64,000 nt of DNA from Tagaea sp965279565. Its GTDB lineage: Bacteria; Pseudomonadota; Alphaproteobacteria; CACIAM-22H2. Numbering within the stretch: the first letter of the stretch is position 1; every line of letters starts with the position of its first letter. The DNA is taken from the NCBI GenBank assembly GCA_965279565.1, contig OZ257249.1, positions 3,596,001 through 3,660,000 on the forward strand, given 5' to 3'. Under the pieces are notes generated by a model that was given only the letters and a program-made list of their open reading frames with translations, had not been told where the DNA came from and did no database searches. This document shows, in pieces, positions 8,455 through 16,945 of this stretch. A program made the position numbers and the translations under genes.

Positions 8455-9561
8455 TCAGAGACCCTTCAGGAGGTCGACCGTCGCCACCGGTTCGACCGGC
8501 TTGAGCTGGCGGTCGAAGAAGCCGATCGACTTGTCGATCGCTTCCCGGCTGGCCGATGCCTGGAAGAAATGCGGCTGGTTCGGGAACAGCGCCATCTCGT
8601 GCGGAACCGACAGCCTGCGCAGCAGGTCGCGGGTCTGGGTGGCGCGGGAAACCGGGACGGTCCGGTCCTTCTGGCCGTGTATGACCAGCGTCGGCGCCAG
8701 ACGCGTCGTCGTCGGCGTGACGTTGCCCGGCATGCCGCCGCCCATGTTGACGACCGCGGCGATGCGCTTGTCGCGGCTCGACAGGCCGAGGGCCTGGAAC
8801 CCGCCAAGCGAGAAACCGAACGCCGCCAGACGGCTCTGATCGACGCGCTGGTCCTTGACCATCTCGTCGACGGCGGCCCGGACGACGTCGTGCTGCGTTT
8901 CGAATTCGGCGATCAGCGCGCGGCCACGCGGGCGATTGCGGTTGCGGTCGCCCAGATAGTGCGGGAGGTAAACGACATAGCCGGCCTCGGCAAAGCTTTC
9001 TGCGGCACCACGATAGAAGGCGCCATTACCCATGCCGGAAGCACCATGCAGCAGCAGCACGGCCGGGCGCGGACCTTCCGTGTCGGGGCGGTAAATCTCG
9101 AGCTTTACCTGACGCTTGCCGACCCGGTATCGGGTATCCGACCTTGAAACCTGCGTCGCGATGCGGCGAAGATCGGAGCCGGCGCCGAATGCGTCGCGCG
9201 GTGCGGCACCCGGCGGACGGCTGGCCCAATCCGGGGCGGTCTGCGAACTGTTTTCGAGGCGCGCCAGAACGGCCAGATCGTCCTCTGGACCGGTCGCGGC
9301 ACCGCCGCGGACAACCGGCGAAGGCTTGGCCGTCACATTTGCCGTCGCGGCCGGAGCCGCAGGCACGATGGCAGGGGCCGAGCCGGTTTCCGGCGACGCC
9401 GGAATGAATACGAACGGCAGGCTGGGATCGAGCAGGTAGTTCGGCGCAAGCGTCACGGCAGCTTCGACGACCGTCGAGAACGACGTCGTCTGCGTATCCT
9501 GTTGCGGGGAAAGTTCAGTCCCCTGCGAGGCCACAGCCACTGCGACGAGTAGCTCAATCAT
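8455..9561 (-). CDS. Alpha/beta hydrolase (dienelactone hydrolase-like) with long N-terminal extension
   Basis: 368 residues. The catalytic part starts near 150 and has an oxyanion-region HGASG (172-176), a nucleophile elbow GFSLGG with Ser251, an acid in HGQKDRTVPV (Asp299) and a base in NQPHFF (His331), the order of dienelactone hydrolase-family enzymes. The first 145 residues are Ala/Pro/Thr-rich and low in complexity apart from a hydrophobic start (MIELLVAVAVAS), which suggests export and a flexible linker. The substrate is unknown. It precedes the L,D-transpeptidase by 45 bases. Confidence 0.8.
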   Translation of the reverse strand: MIELLVAVAVASQGTELSPQQDTQTTSFSTVVEAAVTLAPNYLLDPSLPFVFIPASPETGSAPAIVPAAPAATANVTAKPSPVVRGGAATGPEDDLAVLARLENSSQTAPDWASRPPGAAPRDAFGAGSDLRRIATQVSRSDTRYRVGKRQVKLEIYRPDTEGPRPAVLLLHGASGMGNGAFYRGAAESFAEAGYVVYLPHYLGDRNRNRPRGRALIAEFETQHDVVRAAVDEMVKDQRVDQSRLAAFGFSLGGFQALGLSSRDKRIAAVVNMGGGMPGNVTPTTTRLAPTLVIHGQKDRTVPVSRATQTRDLLRRLSVPHEMALFPNQPHFFQASASREAIDKSIGFFDRQLKPVEPVATVDLLKGL

Positions 9562-9807
9562 CCAAGCCGTCCTGCCGAAACGATTATTTCGATTTGTTGC
9601 AGTCGGTCGGAGATAGCATAGCGACCCATGATCGGGGAGTCGTTTTTAGGTTACTGACAAAAATTAACCAATTCGTCAGGATTCATTATTTAAAATCAAC
9701 GCTGCTAAATTTCCCGAGCATCCCGGCAAGCGCCTGATTCGGCGCCAGTCGAGCCGGTTGATCCTTATTTCAGCGTTTTGTGCGGACTCGGCAACACCCG
9801 GCCTGCG

Positions 9808-9993
9808 TCAGTGCCCTTCCTGCTGGTCGAAGTAGCGCTTGATCAGCCAGAACACGAACGCGGCGGCCGCCGCGGATATCACGAGGCCCATCGTATACAT
9901 CGGCCCGTCATGCGCGCCCGACGCCAGAAACAGCCCGACGAAGCCGACGACCGCCGAAACGACGCCGACAATCCACATTCCGAGACCCGACAT
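9808..9993 (-). CDS. Small two-helix membrane protein, function unknown
   Basis: 61 residues with two hydrophobic helices (about 7-25 and 33-52) joined by an ASGAHDGPMYT loop, ending in a charged tail. I recall small proteins of this look in alphaproteobacterial genomes but know no function. A purine-rich GGGGGAG stretch lies 4-10 bases before the ATG on the minus strand. It stands alone: about 75 bases separate it from the acetyltransferase stop upstream, and 246 AT-richer bases separate it from the hydrolase start downstream. Confidence 0.7.
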   Translation of the reverse strand: MSGLGMWIVGVVSAVVGFVGLFLASGAHDGPMYTMGLVISAAAAAFVFWLIKRYFDQQEGH

Positions 9994-10067
9994 GGACGCT
10001 CCCCCATTTACGACACACCCGGCCCCTCCGCCGGAAGCGCAAGGCTAGCCACATCGCCCGACCCGGT

Positions 10068-10736
10068 CTAGCCCGCCATTGCCGCGAGAGCGGCCGCGTC
10101 GCCCTTCACCAGCAGCGGAACGGCGGCAGCAACCCGGTCGGCCGGCCAGTCCCACCAGGCGATTTCCAGCAGCCGGGCGACCGTCGGTTCGGGGAAGCGC
10201 ATCTTGACCACCCGGGCGGGATTGCCGGCGACCATCGCGTAGGCCGGCACGTCGCGGGTGACGACCGAACAAGCCGCGACGATGGCACCCGATCCGACCG
10301 TCACGCCCGGCATGATCGTGCTCTTGTAGCCGCACCAGACGTCGTTGCCGATCTTGATGCTGCCCTTGTTGATGGCCGGATAGTCGCGCGCCGACATTTT
10401 TTCTGCCCAGTCCCCGCCGAAGACCGGGAACGGATAGGTCGAGGGGCCGGCGACCGAATGATTGGCATCCGACATGATGAAGGTCGTGTCGTGCGCGAAG
10501 GCGCAGTACTTGCCGATGTCGAGACGCGCACCCGAGAACCCGAAATCGTAGCGCACGTTGCGGATGAAGAACCGGGTCGGGTCGTCGAAGTCGGAGTAGT
10601 AGCTGTACTCCCCCGCCGAAAGGTGCGGTCGCGGCGGATGGATCTCGTCGAGAAGCGGCTTCAGGAACACCGTGTGTCGCGCACCGGTCCCGAACGGGAA
10701 GAGGACGCTCGGGTCGATCGAAGCCGGATGGGCCAT
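10068..10736 (-). CDS. CatB/Vat-type hexapeptide O-acetyltransferase
   Basis: 222 residues of the left-handed beta-helix acetyltransferase family that includes chloramphenicol and streptogramin acetyltransferases. It has the expected catalytic His in SDANHSV (His93), a long loop before the helix, and hexapeptide turns from about 127 to 160 (IGNDVWCGYKSTIMPGVTV, then VVTRDVPAYAMVAGNPA). Most chromosomal relatives modify unknown small molecules or sugars, so drug resistance should not be assumed. Its ATG is 2 bases after the kup stop, so it belongs to the kup operon. Confidence 0.85.
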   Translation of the reverse strand: MAHPASIDPSVLFPFGTGARHTVFLKPLLDEIHPPRPHLSAGEYSYYSDFDDPTRFFIRNVRYDFGFSGARLDIGKYCAFAHDTTFIMSDANHSVAGPSTYPFPVFGGDWAEKMSARDYPAINKGSIKIGNDVWCGYKSTIMPGVTVGSGAIVAACSVVTRDVPAYAMVAGNPARVVKMRFPEPTVARLLEIAWWDWPADRVAAAVPLLVKGDAAALAAMAG

Positions 10737-10738
10737 CG

Positions 10739-12631
10739 CTAGATCTCCACTTGGGTTCCCAGTTCGACGACGCGGTTGGACGGAATGCGGAAGAAGGCCG
10801 TGGCGCTGTAGGAACTGCGCGACAGGGCGATGAAGAGCTTCTCGCGCCAGCGCGGCATCAGCGGCTTGCTCTTCATCACGAGATTCTCGCGGCCGAAGAA
10901 GAACGACGTGTCCATCATGTCGAACTTGAGGCCGAAGGGCTGCGCCAGGCGCAGGACGCGCGGGATGTTCGGCCCTTCCATGAATCCGTAGCGAAGCGTG
11001 ATCCGCCAGAAATTCTTGTCCATCGCCTCGACCTGCATGCGGTCCTTCTCGGCGATCTGGGGGATCTGCTCGAACACGACGGTCAGCAGCACGACGCGTT
11101 CATGCAGCACCTTGTTGTGCTTCATGTTGTGGAGCAGCGCGTAGGGGACGCCGTCTCTGGCACCCGTCATGAACACGGCAGTTCCCGCCACGCGGGGTGG
11201 GTTGCCGTCGCGAAGCCGCGCGATGAACGGTTCGAGCGGCACCGTGCTCTCGTGCAGGCGCTCGATGAGAATCCGCCGACCGCGCTTCCAGGTCGTGAAT
11301 ACGGAGTAGAGCCCGGCCCCGACGACCAGCGGCAGCCAGCCGCCGTCGGCGAGCTTGACGAAGTTCGCGAGGAAGAACGACAGGTCGACGATCAGAAGCA
11401 CGATAGTGACCGTCAGCGCCCGCAGGCGCGACCAGCCCCAGATGTGCCGCGCGACGACATAGGCGATGAGTGTGGCGACACACATCTCGCCCGAAACGGA
11501 CAGGCCGTAGGCCGAAGCGAGATTGGTCGACGACTGGAACCCGATCACGAGTGCAAGCACGCACACGCATAGGATCCAGTTCACGCGCGGGATGTAGATC
11601 TGTCCGATTTCCGTTTCCGACGTGTGGCGGATTTCCATGCGCGGCAGATAGCCGAGCTGGATCGCCTGCCGCGACAGCGAGAATGCGCCCGTTATCACGG
11701 CCTGCGAGGCGATCACCGTAGCGGCCGTGGCGAGGATCACGACCGGATAGAGCAGGAACTCCGGCACCATCAGGAAGAAGGGATTCGCCGATGCATCCGG
11801 CTGGCGCATCAGCAGCGCACCCTGCCCGAAATAGTTCAGCACGAGTGCGGGCTGCACGAACGTTACCCAGGCGAGCCGGATGGGCCGTTTGCCGAAATGG
11901 CCGATGTCCGCATAGAGCGCTTCGGCACCCGTCAGCGCCAGGAACACCGCCCCCATGACAAGGAAGCCGCGCCAGCCGTCGCTCCACAGGAAATGGATGC
12001 CGTAATAGGGATTGAGGGCGGCAAGCACCGCGGGCGTCTGCGCGATGGAAACGACGCCGAGGATCGCGAGCACCGCGAACCACACGATCGTGATCGGGCC
12101 GAAGAACGCGCCGACGCGCGCGGTCCCGCGACGCTGGATCAAGAACAGCAGGACGAGGATGACGCACGCGATCGGCACGACGTAGCGCTCGAATTCCGGT
12201 GTGGCGACCTTCAGGCCTTCGACCGCCGAAAGGACCGATATCGCCGGCGTGATGATCGCGTCGCCGAAGAAGAGCGAAGCGCCGAACAGTCCGGCCGCCA
12301 GGATCGGCACGCCGCGATGCACGCCGGCAGGTGCCGCCTTCAGCGCGAGCGCCATAAGCGCGAACATGCCGCCCTCGCCGCGATTGTCGGCACGCAGGAT
12401 GTAGGTGACGTACTTGAGCGTGACGACGATGACCTGCGTCCACACGATCAGCGACAGCACGCCGAGCACGTGCGGCAGCGTGGGATCCATCGGATGCGGA
12501 CCGGTGAACGCCTCGCGCATCGTGTAGAGCGGAGACGTTCCGATATCGCCGAAGACCACGCCGATGGCGGCGATCGCAAGGGCCATCAGGCGCTTGTCGG
12601 CACCTTCCGTTTCCGTCGAACTGCTGCTCAT
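10739..12631 (-). CDS. kup: Kup potassium uptake protein
   Basis: 630 residues. The N-terminal motif GDIGTSPLYT (28-37) is the Kup/HAK signature. About twelve membrane helices follow (to about residue 450) and then a cytosolic tail. Kup imports K+ with protons. The chosen ATG gives the usual N-terminus; the frame is open further upstream but would run into the divergent rhomboid gene. A GAGGGG stretch lies about 14 bases before the ATG, rather far for a ribosome site. It is followed at 2 bases by the acetyltransferase gene. Confidence 0.95.
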   Translation of the reverse strand: MSSSSTETEGADKRLMALAIAAIGVVFGDIGTSPLYTMREAFTGPHPMDPTLPHVLGVLSLIVWTQVIVVTLKYVTYILRADNRGEGGMFALMALALKAAPAGVHRGVPILAAGLFGASLFFGDAIITPAISVLSAVEGLKVATPEFERYVVPIACVILVLLFLIQRRGTARVGAFFGPITIVWFAVLAILGVVSIAQTPAVLAALNPYYGIHFLWSDGWRGFLVMGAVFLALTGAEALYADIGHFGKRPIRLAWVTFVQPALVLNYFGQGALLMRQPDASANPFFLMVPEFLLYPVVILATAATVIASQAVITGAFSLSRQAIQLGYLPRMEIRHTSETEIGQIYIPRVNWILCVCVLALVIGFQSSTNLASAYGLSVSGEMCVATLIAYVVARHIWGWSRLRALTVTIVLLIVDLSFFLANFVKLADGGWLPLVVGAGLYSVFTTWKRGRRILIERLHESTVPLEPFIARLRDGNPPRVAGTAVFMTGARDGVPYALLHNMKHNKVLHERVVLLTVVFEQIPQIAEKDRMQVEAMDKNFWRITLRYGFMEGPNIPRVLRLAQPFGLKFDMMDTSFFFGRENLVMKSKPLMPRWREKLFIALSRSSYSATAFFRIPSNRVVELGTQVEI

Positions 12632-12770
12632 CTGATTCGGATGGCCCCCTCGCCACGGCGGGACATTGCCCCAATTCGCGTGTCTCGCGCCAGCACCAGT
12701 TCTTTTGCGCGACAGGCGGCGCAGCAACTCCGTATAAATAAGTGATGAACCCGCAAGCCGATTCTTCCGC

Positions 12771-13415
12771 GTGACGATGTCGCACCCTTCATCCGAGCCC
12801 GCGATAAACCTGCCACCCTTCACCCTTGCGCTGATTGCCGCAAACGTCGTCGCGTTCGGCGCGATCCGCCTGCTCGATGGCGACGCGGTCTGGCGGGCGA
12901 TCGATGCTTTCGGGTTCGTGCCGGCGCGCTACGGCGGCGGGCAGTCGGACGGTATCGCGGCGGTCTATACGCCGATCACGTACCAGTTCCTCCACGGAGA
13001 CTGGGTCCACCTGCTCGTCAACATGGTGAGCCTCGCCGCCTTCGGCGCCGGCATCGAACGGCGCGTCGGCGGACCGTCGATGATGTCGGTCTATCTCCTG
13101 TGCGGTCTTCTCGCCGCGGCCGCACATTTCGCGATCTATCCTGCCAGCATCGATCCGGTGATCGGCGCATCGGGCGCGATCTCCGGCCTGATGGGCGGCG
13201 TGCTGCGCATGATGCGCGAAGGCAGGCGCACCGGCGGCGGGATGGCCGGCTTCGCGATTGTCTGGGCCGTGTCGATCGTGCTTCTCGGAATCACGGGTCT
13301 GCCCGGCGACGGCGGTACGCAGATCGCCTGGGTCGCGCATCTCGGCGGCTTCGTCGCCGGCCTTCTGCTTTTCCGCTTCTTCATCGCCAACGGATCGACC
13401 GATGACCAGACTTGA
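12771..13415 (+). CDS. Rhomboid family intramembrane serine protease
   Basis: 214 residues with about six membrane helices. The catalytic dyad is intact: Ser134 in GASG (132-135) and His190 in AWVAHLGGFVAG. The HGDWVHLLVNM block (75-85) is the conserved L1/TM2 His-Asn region. Rhomboids cut membrane proteins within or near their helices; no substrate can be read from context. ATG codons at 12771 and 12777 are both possible starts. A TATAAA stands at 12733-12738. The stop overlaps the next gene by 14 bases. Confidence 0.93.
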   Translation: MTMSHPSSEPAINLPPFTLALIAANVVAFGAIRLLDGDAVWRAIDAFGFVPARYGGGQSDGIAAVYTPITYQFLHGDWVHLLVNMVSLAAFGAGIERRVGGPSMMSVYLLCGLLAAAAHFAIYPASIDPVIGASGAISGLMGGVLRMMREGRRTGGGMAGFAIVWAVSIVLLGITGLPGDGGTQIAWVAHLGGFVAGLLLFRFFIANGSTDDQT

Positions 13416-14421
13416 AGTCCTGCGTCGCGCGATGCTGCCGCTCGACGGCACGATCGCCGACTGGGTGCCGGGCATCATGGATGCCTACGCGCGCATCGTG
13501 CCGATGCGCGACTGGCCGAAGCTCACGATGGTCGATTTCACGGCGGGCTCTTGCCTGATGCCGACGCTGTTCGCCGCATCGGGCGTGCGGCGGCTCGTGG
13601 TCAACGACTTCGCGCCCCGCTCGCATCTTGCGGCACGCTTCCTGTTCGGCCGCAGCAAGATCGACGCCGGGCGCGTTTCGGCACTGCTGACGGCGAAGCG
13701 CCCGAAGCTCCATGCCCACGTGCCGACATTCCATTTCGCGTGCGACTATCTCGTCGAGCCGGCCTGCGACGTGTTCGACCGGCTCTATCATGCCGACGTT
13801 CCGGCAGCGGAGCGGACCGGCCTTCAGTATCTTGCCGTACGCTGGGCGCTCGGCTTCGCCAAGTCGGTCGAGGACGGATTCGAAATCCTCTACACGCACG
13901 ATCCGTCGCGTCTCACCCGCATGCGCGACGTCGACTGGACAGCGTATCTCGCCCGCGCGCGCCGGCCGGCACCGGTCCTGGCCCAGCTCGTGAAGGAACT
14001 GAACGCCGCCATCGACGCGATCGGTCCGGTCAAAGCGCGGCTTCACTGCGCCGACATGAAGGACGTCGCCGGAAAGCTGAAGCTCGCCGCTCCGGTCTTC
14101 GCTGCCGTCAATCCGCCGACGCGCGGCCTCGACGAGTACACGATCGACGACCAGCTCGTTCATTCGCTGATGGCGAACCGCTGGCTGCCGCTCTCGCAGA
14201 CCCCCGAAACGCCCCTCGCCTTCTGGACGCGGCGCGTCGATGCGGGGCTGCGCCATCTGCCGGCCGGCGCCCATTACATGGTCTGGGGCGGCGACGGCTC
14301 GATGCGCTGGAGCGAATGCCTGCGCGTCTGGTCGCTCTACGGCGCGCCGCTGCATGTCTCGCGGCTCGGCGACGATGCCGAGTCGCCGGGCTGGGCGATC
14401 TTCAGGACGCATGCGAAGTAG
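13402..14421 (+). CDS. Methylase-like protein (D12/N6-adenine type fold), unknown function
   Basis: 339 residues. A possible AdoMet-binding motif I is VDFTAGS (44-50), followed by an acidic-loop equivalent LVVNDFAP (65-72); far downstream a NPPTRGLDEYT segment (about 236-246) sits where D12-type DNA adenine methylases have a (D/N)PPY active site. The Tyr is replaced by Thr, so DNA N6-methylation is doubtful. No target-recognition domain is evident. The ATG lies 14 bases inside the rhomboid gene, so the two are probably made together. It may equally be an uncharacterised methyltransferase or a degenerate fold. Confidence 0.5.
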   Translation: MTRLEVLRRAMLPLDGTIADWVPGIMDAYARIVPMRDWPKLTMVDFTAGSCLMPTLFAASGVRRLVVNDFAPRSHLAARFLFGRSKIDAGRVSALLTAKRPKLHAHVPTFHFACDYLVEPACDVFDRLYHADVPAAERTGLQYLAVRWALGFAKSVEDGFEILYTHDPSRLTRMRDVDWTAYLARARRPAPVLAQLVKELNAAIDAIGPVKARLHCADMKDVAGKLKLAAPVFAAVNPPTRGLDEYTIDDQLVHSLMANRWLPLSQTPETPLAFWTRRVDAGLRHLPAGAHYMVWGGDGSMRWSECLRVWSLYGAPLHVSRLGDDAESPGWAIFRTHAK

Positions 14422-14525
14422 GCGGACGGAAACGGTTTTCCCGATTCTTCCGATCCGGCACTTGCAGAATGCGAAACGCTGCCTATGTTTAATGCACTTG
14501 GCCGGGCCTCGCGCCCGCCAACGAT

Positions 14526-14555
14526 GATCAGCCCCCACCCCCCTCGGGGCTGATC
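14526..14555. terminator. Hairpin between convergent genes
   Basis: Perfect 10-bp inverted repeat, GATCAGCCCC at 14526-14535 and GGGGCTGATC at 14546-14555, with a 10-base C-rich loop. It lies between the stops of the methylase-like gene and the class I methyltransferase. There is no T-run, so termination is inferred from position and stem strength. Confidence 0.55.
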
Positions 14556-14561
14556 GTTCAA

Positions 14562-14593
14562 GGCCCCGGCGTGTCCCCCCACGCGCCGGGGCC
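14562..14593. terminator. Second hairpin between convergent genes
   Basis: Perfect 10-bp inverted repeat, GGCCCCGGCG at 14562-14571 and CGCCGGGGCC at 14584-14593, with a 12-base loop, 6 bases after the first hairpin. It ends 15 bases from the methyltransferase stop, where it could stop minus-strand transcription. No T-run follows on either strand. Confidence 0.55.
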
Positions 14594-14608
14594 GCTTGAA
14601 CCCCGAAT

Positions 14609-15820
14609 TCAGATCCGGACCTGGACGAGCGAGCGGCGCCACAGCGTCGCGAACAGGCCGACCGCGAGGCCGGCCTTCTGTCCCGGCGTGCCGGCGAACG
14701 GCCAGTCCTGCGCGCAGGCCGCGATCGTGCGCACGCCGTCGACGCGCGCGAGCAGCGGGGCGACTTCCGGGGACAGCGTGAACGTATCGTCCAGCCGCTT
14801 GAGTGCGACCGGGCCGGGGCGCGAAAGCTCGGCGAGGTTTTCGACGCCGACATTCCATCTCGGCACGTAGTCGAGCGCGTGCCTTCCGTCCCAGCTGACG
14901 CGGTAGCTCGCCGGATCCTTCTCCGGGCGGCAGTAGACGGCCGAGTGCAGCATCGTGTCCTGGACGAACAGGTCGACGCACGACCACTGCTCGCGCTCAG
15001 GCAGCGCAAGCAGGCGCTGGGCAAGCGGATGGCCGGCCGGCACGCGCGCGTCGGGGTAGTAGAGCCGGTTGTCACCCCAGTTCTGGAAGACGAGCCCGGC
15101 GCGGCCGGCGAACTCGATGACCTCGTCGGGCGTGTAGGCGCGGTCGACCGGATGCAGCAGCGTGTCGACCAGCCCGGAATCGTGCTCGAGATCGCCCGAC
15201 CGCCGCCGGTGCCAGTTGAGGTAATGCTCGGCCGGCAGGGCGGCGATCGCGTCGCGCGCGAAGGCGATGTCGTCGGCGGACTGGCCGACGCCGAGCCTGC
15301 GGAACATCTCCTGCATCATGTAGACGCCGATGCGCGCATAGCGGCCATAGAGCATGACGTGGATGGCGCCGTCCGGTGCCAGCACGCCGGCCAGCGCGCG
15401 CAGGCCCGCATCCGGGTCCGGCAGATGGTGGAGCACGCCGGTCGACACGATCAGGTCGAACGGCCCGACAAGCTCGCCCGCGCGCACGAGATCCAACTGC
15501 TGCAGGCGGAGATTCTTCAGGCCGTGCTTTTCCTGCAGGAACTTCTGGTGCGCGAGGCTTGGGCCCGACAGGTCGATGCCGAGGACATCCGCACCCGGAT
15601 TGGTGAAGGCGAGATGTGCCGCCTGGTTCGTCCCGCAGCCGGCGACGAGGATGCGCATGCCGGGCCGGTACGGCCTGTCCGGCCAATAGCGCAGGTGGAA
15701 GTGGAGCGGATCGGACATGTCCACGCCGCCGCCGGCGATCGCCTGCGCCAGATCGTCGATCGGCTTGGGATAGCGATAGGCGGCGTATTGGCGCGCGACG
15801 ATTTCGGAAGTTCCGGTCAA
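14609..15820 (-). CDS. Class I SAM-dependent methyltransferase
   Basis: 403 residues. The N-terminal half is a class I methyltransferase: motif I ILVAGCGTNQAA (57-68), an acidic LGIDLS after strand 2, and a post-motif segment FDLIVSTGVLHHLPDPDAG typical of Ubi/Coq methyltransferases. The C-terminal 200 residues contain two YYPDAR/ALPEREQW-type segments I do not recognise and may bind the acceptor. The start region ARQYAAYRYPKPIDDL recalls methyltransferases linked to tetratricopeptide or glycan modification, but the substrate is unknown. It is transcribed towards the paired hairpins. Confidence 0.82.
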   Translation of the reverse strand: MTGTSEIVARQYAAYRYPKPIDDLAQAIAGGGVDMSDPLHFHLRYWPDRPYRPGMRILVAGCGTNQAAHLAFTNPGADVLGIDLSGPSLAHQKFLQEKHGLKNLRLQQLDLVRAGELVGPFDLIVSTGVLHHLPDPDAGLRALAGVLAPDGAIHVMLYGRYARIGVYMMQEMFRRLGVGQSADDIAFARDAIAALPAEHYLNWHRRRSGDLEHDSGLVDTLLHPVDRAYTPDEVIEFAGRAGLVFQNWGDNRLYYPDARVPAGHPLAQRLLALPEREQWSCVDLFVQDTMLHSAVYCRPEKDPASYRVSWDGRHALDYVPRWNVGVENLAELSRPGPVALKRLDDTFTLSPEVAPLLARVDGVRTIAACAQDWPFAGTPGQKAGLAVGLFATLWRRSLVQVRI

Positions 15821-15898
15821 GTTCGTCTCCGTCCCGTTCGGTGCCGATCATAGCCGATGGGCTTGGCGGCGCCATGCCGCAACCGTATGGTTGACGGC

Positions 15899-16792
15899 AT
15901 GAAGCTCCCCACGCACGGTCGATACGACTATTCCCCGATCCGCGGCCGGCCGGTCTATGACTGGCCGAACGGCACGCGGCTTGCCGTCTATCTCGGCCTC
16001 AATCTCGAGCATTTCGCGTTCGGCGAAGGGCTCGGCGCCGAGCTTGCCCCCGGCGGGCCGCCGCCGGATGTCCTCAACTATGCCTGGCGCGATTACGGCA
16101 ACCGCGTGGGCGCCTGGCGGATGCTCGAGCTGTTCGACGAGCTGTCGCTGCCCGGCTCCGTCCTCGCGAATTCCAGCATGTACGAGTACGCGCCGTCGCT
16201 TATCGAAGCGTTCCGCACGCGCGGCGACGAGATCGTCGGCCACGGCCGCACGAATGCGGAGCGCCAGGGCACGCTCGACGAGAGCGGCGAAGCCGCACTG
16301 ATCGCCGAAGCGACCGCCGCCATCCGGCACCACGAAGGAAAGCCGCCGGCCGGCTGGCTCGGTCCGTGGATCAGCCAGAGCAAGGTCACGCCCGATCTGC
16401 TGCAGGAGGCCGGCTACCGCTACCTGCTCGACTGGTGCATGGACGACCAGCCTGTGTGGATGCGCACGCGCAAGGGACGCATCCTTGCCCTGCCCTATCC
16501 GCAGGAACTGAACGACATCCCGATGATCGTCGGGCGGAAGATCGGCGGCGACGCATTCGCGGACATGATCGTGGACAATTTCGACGAGATGCTTGCCCAG
16601 TCGCGTGCCCAGCCGCTGGTGATGGGTATTGCACTCCACCCCTACCTCGTCGGCCAGCCCTATCGGCTGCGCCACCTGCGCCGGGCGCTGTCGCATATCT
16701 GTAGCAAGCGGTCCGGGATCTGGTTCGCGACCACCGGCGCCATTGCCGACCACGCGATCGGGCTGCCGCCGGGCACCGTTCCGGGCGGCTGA
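15899..16792 (+). CDS. Polysaccharide deacetylase family protein (PuuE-like)
   Basis: About 297 residues with a NodB-type TIM-barrel. The PNGTRLAVYLGLNLEHFAFG start is typical of the allantoinase PuuE/deacetylase branch; the conserved YGNRVGAWR, EIVGHGRTN and GWLGPWISQS blocks follow, and HPYLVGQPYRLRHL supplies the late His. Members remove acetyl groups from sugars or hydrolyse ring amides such as allantoin; no purine-degradation gene is nearby, so the substrate is open. An earlier ATG at 15887 is possible. The start faces the divergent methyltransferase start 78 bases away. Confidence 0.82.
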   Translation: MKLPTHGRYDYSPIRGRPVYDWPNGTRLAVYLGLNLEHFAFGEGLGAELAPGGPPPDVLNYAWRDYGNRVGAWRMLELFDELSLPGSVLANSSMYEYAPSLIEAFRTRGDEIVGHGRTNAERQGTLDESGEAALIAEATAAIRHHEGKPPAGWLGPWISQSKVTPDLLQEAGYRYLLDWCMDDQPVWMRTRKGRILALPYPQELNDIPMIVGRKIGGDAFADMIVDNFDEMLAQSRAQPLVMGIALHPYLVGQPYRLRHLRRALSHICSKRSGIWFATTGAIADHAIGLPPGTVPGG

Positions 16793-16945
16793 GGTCCGCC
16801 GGGATTCGCTATTTGCAAATCCCGGATGCATTCCGCAACTATCGGCAACGTGCGGCGCGATGGCGCTTGAAGAAATTAGCCAACGGTGTAAATCGGTTAC
16901 TCGCCTCTTGAGAATATCGCCCCGTTCGTCAGAGCCCCGATCCGC

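Noticed and set aside
10068..10736. Antibiotic-resistance gene (chloramphenicol or streptogramin acetyltransferase)
   Set aside because: The family is broad and this copy is chromosomal, with host-like composition, in an operon with kup; resistance is not supported.
14519..14593. Small RNA formed by the two tandem hairpins
   Set aside because: No promoter was found next to them; position between convergent genes is better explained by termination.
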